Below, piece by piece: positions 1-10,263 of a DNA stretch of 64,000 nucleotides. Below the pieces are notes generated by a model, which saw only the letters and a list, made by a program, of their open reading frames with translations, was not told the origin of the DNA and did no database searches. The stretch is from Ipomoea triloba (Eukaryota > Streptophyta > Magnoliopsida > Solanales > Convolvulaceae). The DNA lies in the NCBI RefSeq assembly GCF_003576645.1, contig NC_044920.1:19351100-19415099 (forward strand), read 5' to 3'. How positions within the stretch are numbered: position 1 is the stretch's first letter; each line of letters starts with the position of its first letter. Position numbers and translations under genes: made by a program.

Positions 1-545
1 TTAAATGATACAGATATTAAAATAAGTTAGAAGAATATTTAATACTCAACAAATGCATAAAGTTATATAATAAAAAAGTAAGTTTAATAATCTTCCAGCA
101 TAATCAATTTCAAGGCTTCAATTTACTAAACTAAGCTAAAGAAAATTAGCCACGCAAGGTCATTGATCTGATAAAAGCTTCAAGGAAAGAATTTAGATAT
201 TCAAGAGGAAGAATGATTATCATAACTTACTGCTGTCATCTATTTATACTACTCAAGGCTAACAAAACTATAGAAATTATTGCATCACTTCAACACTTGT
301 AGTAGTCCACTCAAATTAGTCCTCTGAAATTAACAATTGACTGAAACATTCTATGACATCCATGCGTCGAAAATTGCTGATGGAAACAATTCTCCACCTT
401 AATTGCTAATTATATTCCCTGGCCTCACCGCAAATTAAAGATCAAATATTCATTAGTTGAAGAAGTACTAGTACGTAACATTGTTTCAAAACATGCAAAA
501 TGGTTTAATTAATTTATTACTAATAATGAAGAGAATGTTTTACTC
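1..545. other. AT-rich intergenic DNA, nothing recognised
   Basis: No open frame, tRNA, terminal inverted repeat or recognised domain was found on either strand. The sequence is plain AT-rich plant intergenic DNA up to the first target-site duplication of the SINE. Confidence 0.5.
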
Positions 546-561
546 ACTTAGCTCCTAGATT

Positions 562-736
562 TTTTTGGTTAGACCATGGGGTGTCCTGAGCAAACCCTAA
601 CTATAGGAGGCACCTTTAAGTCCAATTAATGGTCAAAGTGCTGGCCAAATTAGTTTTTCCATACAAGAGGAGGTTTAAACTCCGACCTGTCCTAAGGGAT
701 AAGGGTGCACGGCCACTCACACCAACTAAGCTGGTT
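562..736 (-). mobile_element. tRNA-derived SINE with target-site duplications
   Basis: Read on the minus strand, the element begins at 736 with a tRNA-like head. It has an A-box-like TAGTTGGTGTGAGTGG and a B-box-like GGTCGGAGTTTAAACC, then a tRNA-unrelated body, and ends in a short A run (plus-strand T run 560-567). It is flanked by near-perfect direct repeats ACTTAGCTCCTAGATT (546-561) and ACTTAGCTCTTAGATT (737-752), one mismatch in 16. Internal Pol III promoter, A-tail and long target duplication together define a SINE inserted by LINE machinery. The family name is not assigned. Confidence 0.82.
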
Positions 737-752
737 ACTTAGCTCTTAGATT

Positions 753-1170
753 AATACAAAATTTAAAAATTATCATTAAACAAGTAAATAAATGAATAGA
801 TAAATAAATACCACTATATTAATTTAAATAAACAAAATATAATTATTGTTAAACATATAATTAATGCATAATATTTATTCTCATCAGTTCCGAAGATGAC
901 CTATAGCCTATAGGGAAAAGCTGACTTTGAACAACATTATGTATGTAACTAGGTGTTGAAAGTGCTCAAGAACTTGACGTCTAGTGCGTTTCTGAACAAA
1001 CATGGTTTATATATGCTAGTTCAGCTCTAGGTGGTGAAGTGAAGAGTAAATTTGAGGAATACTTCAAATATTGCATATAGTTTTATCTCCATAGATGAAC
1101 TTTTCAACTAAAAAGACTTGAATTTTCAGTCAAGTTATTCTGGGCCATTGAGATTTGCCAATGATATGAT
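753..1170. other. intergenic DNA, nothing recognised
   Basis: AT-rich sequence without recognisable genes or repeats, up to the tRNA-Asp relic. Confidence 0.4.
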
Positions 1171-1220
1171 GTCGTTAGTATAGTCGTGAGTATTCAGGAG
1201 TAACCCAGGTTCGGTCCTCG
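1171..1220 (+). pseudogene. tRNA-Asp relic
   Basis: The segment keeps the first and last parts of the tRNA-Asp sequence found 260 bp downstream (GTCGTTAGTATAGTCGTGAGTATT, then ACCCAGGTTCGGTCCTCG). It lacks the anticodon arm and the 3' acceptor strand. It is therefore a decayed, deleted third copy in the cluster and cannot fold into a functional tRNA. Confidence 0.75.
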
Positions 1221-1257
1221 TAAACAGTTCTTTTTAACTGTTGCTCCAGTATATTCT

Positions 1258-1258
<1 letters not shown>

Positions 1259-1304
<46 letters not shown>

Positions 1305-1309
1305 CCCCA

Positions 1310-1334
<25 letters not shown>
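1259..1334. repeat. poly(A) tract interrupted by TTTTCCCC
   Basis: About 42 A residues, then TTTTCCCC, then about 26 A residues. The flanks share ACTGTTGCTCCAGT (about 1236 and 1339), so the tract sits inside a small duplication. It may be a retroposon tail, or its length may be unreliable in the assembly. Confidence 0.7.
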
Positions 1335-1340
<6 letters not shown>

Positions 1341-1428
1341 TGTTGCTCCAGTCTGGCACTCTATGCTGTTTAGCCCCTCGCTTTTTTCCACGAATTAGAG
1401 ATATTATGGAGTTTTCGTCATTAATAAG

Positions 1429-1500
1429 GTCGTTGTAGTATAGTGGTGAGTATTCCCGCCTGTCACGCGGGTGACCCGGGTTCGATCCCCGGCAACGGCG
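1429..1500 (+). tRNA. trnD-GUC: tRNA-Asp (GTC)
   Basis: A complete 72-nt nuclear tRNA-Asp. The acceptor strands GTCGTTG and CAACGGC pair, the anticodon loop CTGTCAC carries GTC, and the B box GGTTCGATCC is intact. No intron is present. A T5 run at 1502-1506 is a good Pol III terminator. The sequence is identical to the copy 134 bp downstream. Confidence 0.97.
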
Positions 1501-1562
1501 CTTTTTAGCCCCTGGCAGCCCGCAAGAACAACATAAGTTACGGAGTCTACTGCACCAACAAA

Positions 1563-1634
1563 GTCGTTGTAGTATAGTGGTGAGTATTCCCGCCTGTCAC
1601 GCGGGTGACCCGGGTTCGATCCCCGGCAACGGCG
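1563..1634 (+). tRNA. trnD-GUC: tRNA-Asp (GTC), second identical copy
   Basis: Base-for-base identical to the copy at 1429-1500, in the same orientation, with GTC anticodon and intact A and B boxes. A CAA-type motif (ACCAACAAAG) lies just upstream, as often seen at plant tRNA start sites. A T4 run lies about 13 bp downstream. Spacer sequences between the two genes are unrelated to the genes themselves. Confidence 0.97.
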
Positions 1635-1659
1635 TATTCTGCTTGCTTTTGATTTTGCT

Positions 1660-2350
1660 TTTGTCTTCATCCAGCCTGGGTGTCCGCATTGCGCAAAGAT
1701 ACCACTTTCAGCACTTCTCTTGGTCAAATTTACAATTAAAACCTCTCTTTTGATAAAGCACTCCTCTTATTTACTAAGTCTTCCTCCACCTCTCTTTTAC
1801 TTTGGGTGTATTTGTTTCAATTATTGAAATTAGAATGGTAATGAAAATCAAATACTTGATAATGATAATATGTTTAAATAGAATGAGTCACTTTGATAGT
1901 AAATATTAATTGAAATCAAAATAATATATATGCCCAAAAGAATATATGTATAGTCAAGGTCGATCCTGGTCATATGTGAGCATAGTGTCCGAGATAACGG
2001 TCTAAACTGACGGGTCCAAAGAATAAATAAATATTAAGCACTATAGCCAACCTAAATAGACAAGGAACAATTCAAGAACAATATTGTCTGGTTGCGTGGG
2101 TCTACAATTCGGAACAGTTTTTGAGGATGGGTTAAAGAAAATGGCATGACAAATTCTAGGAAGAGTGATGGAGAAACCCCGGTAATTACTCTAGTGATTG
2201 GGGTTATAAGAATGTTACCTTTAGGCAAATAGAATATGGATTAATTGATGCATTTGTTTCCTTTGAATTAGGTATCAATTTGCTTGCTATAGCTTATAGT
2301 AACATACACCATTAGGACTTAGGAGTGAGTACTAAAGTTTCAATTTTATC
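1660..2350. other. intergenic DNA
   Basis: AT-rich. Around 1803-1900 there is a start (TGGGTGTATTTGTTTCAATTATTG) resembling one end of Tourist-type MITEs that begin GGGTGT-TTTGTTT, but no matching other end was found. Nothing else was recognised. Confidence 0.35.
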
Positions 2351-2353
2351 TTA

Positions 2354-2653
2354 GAGCATTAATAATAGATGATTTTTTGTGGGGATCATGCATATGTGGA
2401 GGAGAGAGAAACATGAGAGAGAATGTAAATGGTTTTTGTAGGAGGTGGTTTTTTTACTAAACACGTGGGGCCCGCAAGATGACACGCCACTCTCATGTTT
2501 CCGCCGCACCCAAGTAAAACCTTTTGTTTTCGTTTCTCTCAGACAGTTGTTTTTTTTTTTTTTGTTATATTCTCTCTCATCTTTCTTTGTAATCTAACAA
2601 AAACTCCACAATGCTTAATGAGGATGCTCTTACAAGGCTTAATGAGGATGCTC
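2354..2653. mobile_element. Tourist-like MITE (GAGCAT family)
   Basis: Terminal inverted repeats GAGCATTAATAAT (left) and ATGAGGATGCTC (right) are flanked by 3-bp duplications TTA (2351-2353 and 2654-2656), the target size and sequence of PIF/Harbinger-type elements. There is no coding capacity. The right end plus its flank (CTTAATGAGGATGCTCTTACAA) is directly repeated. A relative lies at 10883-11163. Confidence 0.7.
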
Positions 2654-3002
2654 TTACAATTTTATAATTTGAAATCACACTATGTTATATAAGTAATAAA
2701 AAAGAAGTGTACTTAGAATCTCTCTCTACAGATATATTGTTCTTCTGATATATTGTTTTGGAACTTATTTGACAATTTTTGTTATGAATCTTTTGTAATT
2801 AGATTTGTTGACTGAATTTCAATAGTTGCTAAATAGTTTGCATCTGCTAAAGGAGTATGGAATTCAATCAATTAGGTTGCTTTACCATTTCTTTCAAGGA
2901 TGTGGTCGTATTATAGTATGGTTTTTAACTCTCTGCAATTTATTTTCTACTAGGCTTTTAACTTATTGGGGAAAACATAAATGTATTTGAAGATTTGGGG
3001 AG

Positions 3003-3051
3003 ACTAATAATAATAATAATAATAATAATAATATAATAATAATAATAATAA
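3003..3051. repeat. (AAT)n microsatellite
   Basis: Roughly sixteen AAT/TAA units with one interruption. Confidence 0.95.
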
Positions 3052-3224
3052 AAGTAATAATGTTTAATTTAAAAATATAATTAAAAAATAAAATATATGT
3101 TTAATTTAATATCCACATAAGCATGATATGGCATAGTAACCTATTTAGGAAGAGATTATCCTGCCATTTGGTAAAACTGAATTTATTTGGCCAATTTGAA
3201 TGTTTTTACTTGTTTTTTTGATAG

Positions 3225-3421
3225 TTTATTGTGTTTCATGTGCTAAAGGTAATTTTAGATCAGAAATATTTTTCTATTGCTTTGCAAAAAATGTGCCAGG
3301 ATGGATTGTGTTTTGTGTCATACCAGCTCTTTTTAACAAGTGGAATTAAAAGAATGGATGTTTTTGTTGAAACTGAGAGTTTAGGGAAATGTAGTTGGGT
3401 GAAATTTCAAGAATGCATGCA
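3225..3421 (+). other. possible orphan exon, unknown protein
   Basis: An open stretch of about 65 codons lies between a pyrimidine-rich acceptor (TTTTTTTGATAG, ending 3224) and a consensus donor (GTAAGTACA at 3422). The predicted peptide is unusually non-repetitive and protein-like for this AT-rich setting, for example QKMCQDGLCFVSYQLF and KRMDVFVETESLGKC. I do not recognise the family and found no partner exons nearby. It may be an exon relic or a captured exon. Confidence 0.3.
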
Positions 3422-3422
3422 G

Positions 3423-4469
3423 TAAGTACATATATCTGAGTTGTTTTGTGTGTATTAGCATGCTAGAAGTGTTAAATTGCATAGATCCTTCCATAAACTA
3501 CATATTTAATTTAATTTTAAAAAAACCATTTGCATCTTATAACCATTTATTATAAGCAACAAGCAAATGAGAATGATCCCATTTGAATGTTCAAGTGCTC
3601 ATAGTCATACTGACTGTATGGATTTGCTTGGTCCTAGATGGGGAATGGCATGATATAAAATGCCAAATGGATTAATATGGTATCAAGTTAAGTTTTTCAC
3701 AATCTATGCAGGTAAAGTAATTGAGATCAACAAGTAGAGTAACATCATACATTATTGTTTTTGAAAACATGAACATTGGTTCTTGCTTCTCAAATCATAA
3801 TATTTTAATTTCATTGTATAGGGAATGGTATAAACCAAATCCTCTACTACTATGGTTGTACAAGCCTTAGTTTGGCAGTCTTTCTTTTCTCAAAATGTAA
3901 ATCAAACCACTAAACCATGACAAAATATATTTCAATGGTATCACTAAACTTATAAAAACAATAATATAAAAAAAAAAAAAAACAAACAAAACAAGCATTA
4001 CATTCAACATACACTTCTAACCTGAAATGGTAGGGGAAACATTTTAAAATCATTCATATCAACAGCATGCATTATCTTCAAACAAATTATAATTACAGGG
4101 CCATAAAAAATGCAACAAAACATCTATTGCAAGTGGCAATTACTCAAAACTAGTGACTGCACGTGCATATTAGGAGGAAGCACACAGCTTGTTCTTGCCA
4201 AGACCACAAGATGATAGTATGCTCAAGAGCAGTGAGTTAATGTGCAATTTCATAGACGAGAGCAGGACCATGTTCTTGTCATAAAATATCAAATGAAAAG
4301 ATAACAAAAGAATAAGCTGCTTATCTCAAAATATTTGTAATGATCAAAGTTCAGCAGCAGCTTTTGCAGTATATGGAAAGATAGATTGACTAAGTTAACA
4401 TAGCTTTGGCCAGAAATTCAAAAGGATTGAATAATTTCACTCAAGAATCAATATAGCTTTGGCCAGAAT
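3423..4469. other. intergenic DNA, nothing recognised
   Basis: No genes or elements recognised; A-rich run at 3969-3986. Isolated open frames are short and low in complexity. Confidence 0.4.
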
Positions 4470-4618
4470 TTCATAATCACATCAACAATTACAGAAACAT
4501 AATGGCAATCACAATATATATTAAATCCAAATAAGTAGCTACAACCAGACTTTCATAATCGCATCAACAATTACAGAAACATAATGGCAATCACAATATA
4601 TATTAACTCCAAATAAGC
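4470..4618. repeat. 82-bp direct duplication
   Basis: TTCATAATC(A/G)CATCAACAATT and the following sequence occur at 4470 and again at 4552 with few differences, giving almost two tandem units of 82 bp just downstream of the first eS27 gene. Confidence 0.85.
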
Positions 4619-4795
4619 TAGAGACGCGAATTGCTAGACGAAACAGAATCTATCATTCAAAAACATAATTTGTCAAACACATAATTTTAAAATACTGTTT
4701 ATCTAAAACTCAAGTCTCAACACAAGCTACACATTGAAATTCAAAATTTTAAGGATATATCAAAGTTCAAACAAAAATAAGACAATATTGAGACT

Positions 4796-5483
4796 TTAGT
4801 CACCCTTCCTCCTGAAAGAGCATCCCTCCGTGAGTCTGGCACGCCCACCAGTAGGCTGGCACAAGACGGTCTGGCAGTTCCCGCACACCACAACAGTCTG
4901 AGAGTGGCTGAACACAGTGGTTCTGTACACATAGAAACATCAGATCAAATCATTTTTAATTTGTAATCACCATTAAATACAAATCATTAAGCACAAGTAA
5001 CCAAAATACTAAATTTCAAGAATGATTTCAAACATTTCATAGAATACAACAACAACTAAAATACTAAATTTCATGAATGATTTCATAACAAAAAAATCAG
5101 AATCAGAATCATATTACTTACATGTTGAAGCAACCTTGACACTTGACATCCTACAAGCAAACCACAATCACAAAAGGAAAAACAAAATCAAAATCCAAGC
5201 AAAGCAAAGCAAACTTTTACCAATACGGAACAAACTTAAGCGAACAAAACAGAGAACCAATCCTATAGTAAGAGAGAATATACCATGAAGAAAGAATTGG
5301 GAGACTGCACGAGGCGCTTGAGCTTGTGCTTTTTCTTCTCGAGCTCAACAGGAGGGTTCAACAAATCGACATCGTTTGGGAGAACCTGCAATTATCCACA
5401 CATTCACATAAATTAGTATGATTATACATAAATCAAATGCCCGAACAAAACAAAACCAATCAAGTTGCGAGGAAATCCACCAT
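4796..5483 (-). CDS. RPS27: 40S ribosomal protein eS27, copy 1
   Basis: An 86-residue eS27 protein of the small ribosomal subunit, acting in cytosolic translation. Minus-strand exons are 5483-5481 (ATG alone), 5385-5284, 5150-5122 and 4922-4796 (stop TAA). All junctions are GT-AG and the phases join exactly to 261 nt. The start begins [13 protein letters not shown], and the four zinc-binding cysteines C39, C42, C58 and C61 (CQGC and CGNC) are present. The C-terminus is FRRKGD. Length and sequence match the plant family. It differs from copy 2 by one residue, V14 here against A14 there; A is, from memory, the commoner residue. The promoter carries a telo-box and site II motifs. Confidence 0.96.
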
Positions 5484-5595
5484 TTTGTGGAAGAAAACAG
5501 GAACTCGGAAACGAAAGAAGAGATGGAGACTCGGAAGAAAGCCGAAACTGAACAGCTGCGTTAAACATTGAAACTAGAATTCTGAACTTATAAAG

Positions 5596-5701
5596 CTAGG
5601 GTTGGGGTGAAGTTTGTCAGGCTTAATGTTAGAAGTATTGGGTTGGATCTTCATCAAAATCAGATCAAGCCCAAATTATTTTTCTGAGAAAATCTAGCCC
5701 A
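5596..5701 (-). promoter_or_regulatory. telo-box and site II motifs of eS27 copy 1
   Basis: On the minus strand, about 110 bp upstream of the start codon, lies AACCCTAG (5596-5603). TGGGCT motifs follow at 5668-5673 and 5696-5701. Telo-box plus site II is the established combination in promoters of plant ribosomal protein and other growth-linked genes. Confidence 0.65.
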
Positions 5702-5746
5702 AAGTTTAATGGTATAGTTTTTTTATTTAAAACAATGATATACTTA

Positions 5747-5747
5747 G

Positions 5748-5781
<34 letters not shown>

Positions 5782-5873
5782 TGTATATGTATATACATAT
5801 ATGTATATGTATATACATATATGTATATGTATATACATATATGTATATGTATATACATATATATATATATATA
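5747..5873. repeat. (TA)n tract with 20-bp minisatellite
   Basis: A (TA)n run is followed by four tandem units of about 20 bp (ATATGTATATGTATATACAT type) and another (AT)n run. Confidence 0.9.
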
Positions 5874-6089
5874 ATTATATATGCAGGTATACACACATAC
5901 TAGCATTTTAAAATATTGATGTCCAATATTTTAATATTGATAAATAAAAATAATTAATAAATTTTAATTCAAATTATATATCGCAATTTTTTAAAGTTGT
6001 AATGTACAAAATAAATAAACAATATGTATGTATGTATGTATGTAAATAAATTATATACATACAAGTAATTAAAAGTTGAGTTAGGTGGG

Positions 6090-6625
6090 ATGGCACATTG
6101 CAACTGGTAGTAAATACATCCCGGGGGTACCAAGTCGTTAAGGCTGTATTTGGGTCGTAGGAACGTCGCGTCGTTCGTATGGTCGGCGGATCAGGAATTC
6201 GTCTCGGACCAACCGGCCAAATAATCCCTCTCCAGTCTATAAGCCTCGTACCGACCTCTCGAGCTTCCATAGTGACATTTGATTGATGAATGGGCATCCT
6301 GTCAGCACCGCCACGTGTTAGCTTTCGCTTTGGCTGGGAGTCGAACCGCTGCATGACGTCCACGTGCTCTTCATGCCGGAGTAACGAAGATAAATTTTTT
6401 ACCTCTTATAAATAGAACATTAATGAGGAGAGAGAGGGACTTTTTGGCAGCTTATTCTTTAGAATCCGCTTGTGAGCTCGGACGATAGGAAGGCCCACGG
6501 CTGACCACTCGGGCTTGACTGAATCCATTGTGTATTGACCCGGTTTGCGGATTTAAGTTAATAAAATTGACCATATTTCTTCTTCGCCTCCGTGTTAATC
6601 CTTTTTTTTAGGTTATCAGCAACTT
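6090..6625 (+). mobile_element. possible solo LTR
   Basis: A GC-richer block in AT-rich DNA with an LTR-like layout. It has a GC-rich upstream part, a TATA box (CTTATAAATAG, about 6407), a downstream leader, and AATAAAATTGA near 6559 as a possible poly(A) signal, with no coding domain. Exact TG and CA ends and a target duplication could not be fixed. It interrupts the eS27 duplication block near its far end. A solo LTR is the best guess; a gene fragment is not excluded. Confidence 0.4.
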
Positions 6626-7080
6626 TAATGTAGGAAATGTCAAAGGTTTGATCCCCACTATTCCCATTGAATTTTTACACTTTTTTTTTTTTTGCCTTTT
6701 TAGAAATATTAATAGTTCTCTCAAAAGAAATATTAATAGTGATATTTTTATTTTTAATTTTATTCTTTAAAATATAATATGTGCAACCATTTTTTTATAT
6801 TAATAGTGATCTTGTATAATTATAATGTCTTTTCTATTTGAATCATTTTATCAGACTAATTATGTTTCATATTTTGTTATAAATATTTTTTTTATAAAGC
6901 TTTGGTGTGTTTTGATTTTTCGCACATATCCAACAATATTTATAGCTATGTTTTTAAATGTTTCTTCTTCTTCTTTTTTAAACTATCTATTTTGTATTAA
7001 TCTTTCGCCCCTACTAAAAAAATTCCTGCACACTAAAACTACAATATTATTATTATTATAGTTTGACCACGAAGATATAT

Positions 7081-7102
7081 TATTATTATAATTATACTTC
7101 TA

Positions 7103-7152
<50 letters not shown>

Positions 7153-7165
7153 TACTATTATAGGA
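7081..7165. repeat. (ATT)n microsatellite
   Basis: About twenty ATT/TTA units, slightly interrupted. Confidence 0.95.
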
Positions 7166-7239
7166 TTTTTATGTAGTATCAATTAACTCTAATAATATTA
7201 GGTACTATAAAAAATAATATACTTAATTGTATAAGTCAA

Positions 7240-8174
7240 CAACAATTTTATTTTTTTTTTTACTTTTAGCATCGATTTAGGTGTACTATATGCTAATGTA
7301 GTAATTTTCTCCAATTTTCTCTCTCTTGGTAGGGACCTCTATACCTTTCCTCTTTTTCCACTAGTCTTTATAGTTCTTTCCGCATCTGCATTCGTGAAGG
7401 ATGGAGGTCTTTACTTCATCGGAGCGGTGCGAACTAGATAAATCAGCCGCTGAGGAAGAAGAAGAAGGCATCCTAGTTGTTCTTGACCTCCAGGCAACGA
7501 ACCTGAACTCACCGATGTGTGTCATCATCGGCCGATTTTTAATGGAATGCCGCATCAACTTTGAAGTCATGCGTAATGTTCTTGCGACAGCGTGGCGTCC
7601 GGTGCTAGGGTTACGTATCTCGGAACTCCAAGCTAATCGTTTTTTTTTTAATAATTTCCTCTAGAAGTTGAAGCTAAGAGAATTTTGGAAGAGGGACCGT
7701 GGTCTTTCAACAATCAAGCTTTAGTTCTTAAACCCCTGAGACCGAAAAACTACAGGCTGATTCTATCGAGAGGGTCTTCCATATACCATATGGCTATGCC
7801 ACAGAGGTTGTAATGGAACAAATCGACAATTATTTAGGTGCATTTGTGAAGTTTGACTCAAGAAATTCAAACTCTTCTTTGAAATCTTTCTACAAAATTC
7901 GAGTCAATTATTCTGAGCAAATCTTATTTTCTAGTAAAATTATGAGCAATGGGCAGTTTGATGGGATGATCAACAAAGTTTCCGAGGATGATAACAGGGC
8001 GTTACTTCGCGAGTTTACTGTAGTAGATGTCCAAGAATTCGTCTTCAGCATGGTTCATACTTTAGCTCGGGCTGCCCCATTCGAGCATTGATCTTTGTAT
8101 TTGGGTTAACTCTCCTCCTCATTGTATTCAATCGCTGAATAATTGATTTGACTTTTTTCAAAAATAAAAAATAA
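7240..8174 (+). mobile_element. internally deleted LINE (L1-type) with target duplication
   Basis: A 935-bp insertion flanked by perfect 15-bp direct repeats AATTGTATAAGTCAA (7225-7239 and 8175-8189), with an A-rich 3' end. It starts with an untranslated leader. From 7401 it encodes the N-terminal DUF4283 domain typical of plant LINE ORF1 (MEVFTSSERCE; later GRFLMECRINFEVMRN and, after a frameshift near 7650, LEEGPWSFNNQALVLK). It then passes near 7950-7990 directly into the end of the ORF2 RNase H domain (RALLREFTVVDVQ, HTLARAAPFEH). Endonuclease and reverse transcriptase are missing, so it is non-autonomous. Confidence 0.85.
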
Positions 8175-8189
8175 AATTGTATAAGTCAA

Positions 8190-8720
8190 ATTCATACCCT
8201 TTTTTTTTATCAATGGTAGGATGGATTGCTAGAAAAACAAAAAAAATCCAATTATTTTTTGTTGATTGACAAGTTTATTTGGGCCTCAAAATTAATATAG
8301 TTAATTATATGCGATTTTAAAGGTGCTAACGGGCACTATAATGTTTTCTATATAATATAACTTGGTCAAAACATTAACTATATACCAATGAAAGGTTAAA
8401 AAAATTAACCAAAATATGCAAAATAATTCTTAAATATCCATTTTTATGGGGAAAAATTGTAGTACTCGATGCTAAACCAGGATTGTAGGTTGAGACGTAG
8501 TGTGCGTCGATCCCCCCCCCACCCTACCCACCCACCCCCATCCCTCTATGGCCAACTTATTTTATATACAAAAGATTATGATCCCCGTGAGCACATTTAC
8601 TATCAGATATACTTAATTAATATCAACTTTAAGGCCTAGATGAATCGGTCAATCAACATAAAAATTGAAAGTTTTGTTTTGCTAGCAGTCCATCCTACCA
8701 AGAGTCAATTGTGATACCTT
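8190..8720. other. intergenic DNA with a C-rich tract
   Basis: AT-rich, except for a C-rich run with CCCACCC units at 8512-8544. No gene recognised. Confidence 0.4.
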
Positions 8721-9062
8721 GGATCATAGTCTACTTTGTATTGTGGAGTCTTGGCCAAAACAATATCTAGATTATGTACATGTAGTTAACATATTGTGTG
8801 TTTTTAGTTAACATATTATGTGTTTATAAATAAATTGAATGTACAAAATATGTTAACGACAAACACATAATTTATTAACTACAGTTACGTAATATGTTAA
8901 TTGTATATATATAATATGTTAACTGTAGTAGGTACACAATTTATGTGCCTGCAGATAATAAATTATGTGTATGTAGTTATCATATTATGTATCTTCAATG
9001 TGTATACATTTAGCATATTTTTGTGTATGCAATTAACATATTACGTGCCTTCAATTTATTCA
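8721..9062. repeat. irregular array of a TAACATATTATGTG-like motif
   Basis: The motif GTTAACATATTATGTG or its complement recurs about eight times at uneven spacing. The left edge GGATCATAGTCTAC (8721-8734) looks like a decayed form of the palindromic terminus GGACCATGGTCCAC seen at 12102. It is probably the body of a foldback MITE whose right end I could not place. Confidence 0.5.
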
Positions 9063-9092
9063 TAGACATATATTCGGTTAACTAAAGAAATA

Positions 9093-9260
9093 AGCCAAAG
9101 ACCTTGTGGTTAAGCAGCATAGTTGTGGCTCTCCCAAGTGAGAGGTCGCAAGTTCAATCCCTAGTTGGGACGTTGGTAGGTTGAGAAAATATGTATGAAC
9201 AGATACTACGGTAAACTCTAATCCATTATATAATTTTTCACCACGAATAAAAAAAATAGA
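9093..9260 (+). mobile_element. tRNA-like SINE candidate
   Basis: TTGTGGTTAAGCAGC resembles an A box, and about 50 bp later AAGTTCAATCCC resembles a B box. An unrelated body of about 90 bp and an A-rich end (AATAAAAAAAATA, about 9247) follow. No clear target duplication was found, so this is a candidate only. Confidence 0.45.
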
Positions 9261-9299
9261 TGTATAAATTTAACTTGGATAATTAACTACATTGTTTTT

Positions 9300-9776
9300 C
9301 TTATAATATTGGATCAGCGGGTTTTCTTATAATATTGGCTGATGTTCAGTTGAAGAGGCGGAGACTTGGGCGGTGCTCCAGGGGCTGCGTTTAGCTTCCA
9401 AGAAGGGTGTTCGAAGATTGATAGTGGAGAGTGATTCGATGAACTTGGTTGATCGTTTGCGTACTCAATCTCTAGGGCACGGGAATGGGGGCAATCTCCT
9501 TATGCGTTGTTTTCGTGAGGTGACTACTTTTGAGGAGGTCAGGTTCGACCATGTGTATAGGGAGCAAAACTATTTGGCTGATGCCCTGGCCAAGAAGTCG
9601 TTATGTCAACCAATTCTTCTTTACCAGCTTGACAGGTCCCGAATGACCTACGAAAACTTTTACAAGACGATATTATAGGGGCTGGCACTCTCCGAAAGAT
9701 CTCTGCTGTTCGGAGATAGTTTTCTTTTAGTTTCTTCTTCTTTGGGATCATCTCCCTCTTCTCTTATCTAAAAAAA
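9300..9776 (+). mobile_element. 5'-truncated LINE, RNase H end
   Basis: Flanked by the direct repeats AACTACATTGTTTTT (9285-9299 and 9777-9791). It carries the C-terminal RNase H domain of a plant LINE: AETWAVLQGLRLA, then the catalytic-region motif VESDS, and YREQNYLADALAKKSL near the end. The frame stops at 9678, followed by about 90 bp of 3' untranslated sequence and a short poly(A). A 17-bp sequence TTTTCTTATAATATTGG is repeated at the 5' junction. Severe 5' truncation is usual for LINE insertions. Confidence 0.85.
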
Positions 9777-9791
9777 AACTACATTGTTTTT

Positions 9792-10214
9792 AATTGTACC
9801 TAATATTATCAGTGTTAAGTTGTTAAATGACACAAAAACCAAATCCAATAATAATAATAGTATAGAGTTAATCACCATTTTGATCCCTCACTTGTTTCCC
9901 GACTTTCAATGTCGTCTCTTGTTTTCAATTTCAACTAATTTGATCCTCAAACTGTTTAAAATCGTGTCGATTAAAACCTTTCAGGGGTCGAAAAGGTGAT
10001 TTTTACATTTTTAAATTTTCACCAATTTGGTCTCTGAATGAGTTTAATTGCCAAAATTATAAACAATTCAATGATCAAATTAGTTAAAATTGAAAACTAT
10101 AAACTACATTAACAGTTGTAAACAATTGAAACATTCATTTCTCCTAAAAAGTTGGAAAACAACTTACGGTCAAATTAGTGTAGTTTCAATATGTAACTTA
10201 ACTTTAACTTATTA

Positions 10215-10263
<49 letters not shown>

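Noticed and set aside
1241..1438. Lysine-rich open frame
   Set aside because: It is a translation of the poly(A) tract, not a gene.
1404..1727. Minus-strand 107-codon frame
   Set aside because: It runs antisense through both tRNA-Asp genes; the repeated peptide reflects the tRNA duplication.
5974..6363. Minus-strand 129-codon frame
   Set aside because: Lies in the LTR-like block and AT repeats, with no domain or splice support.
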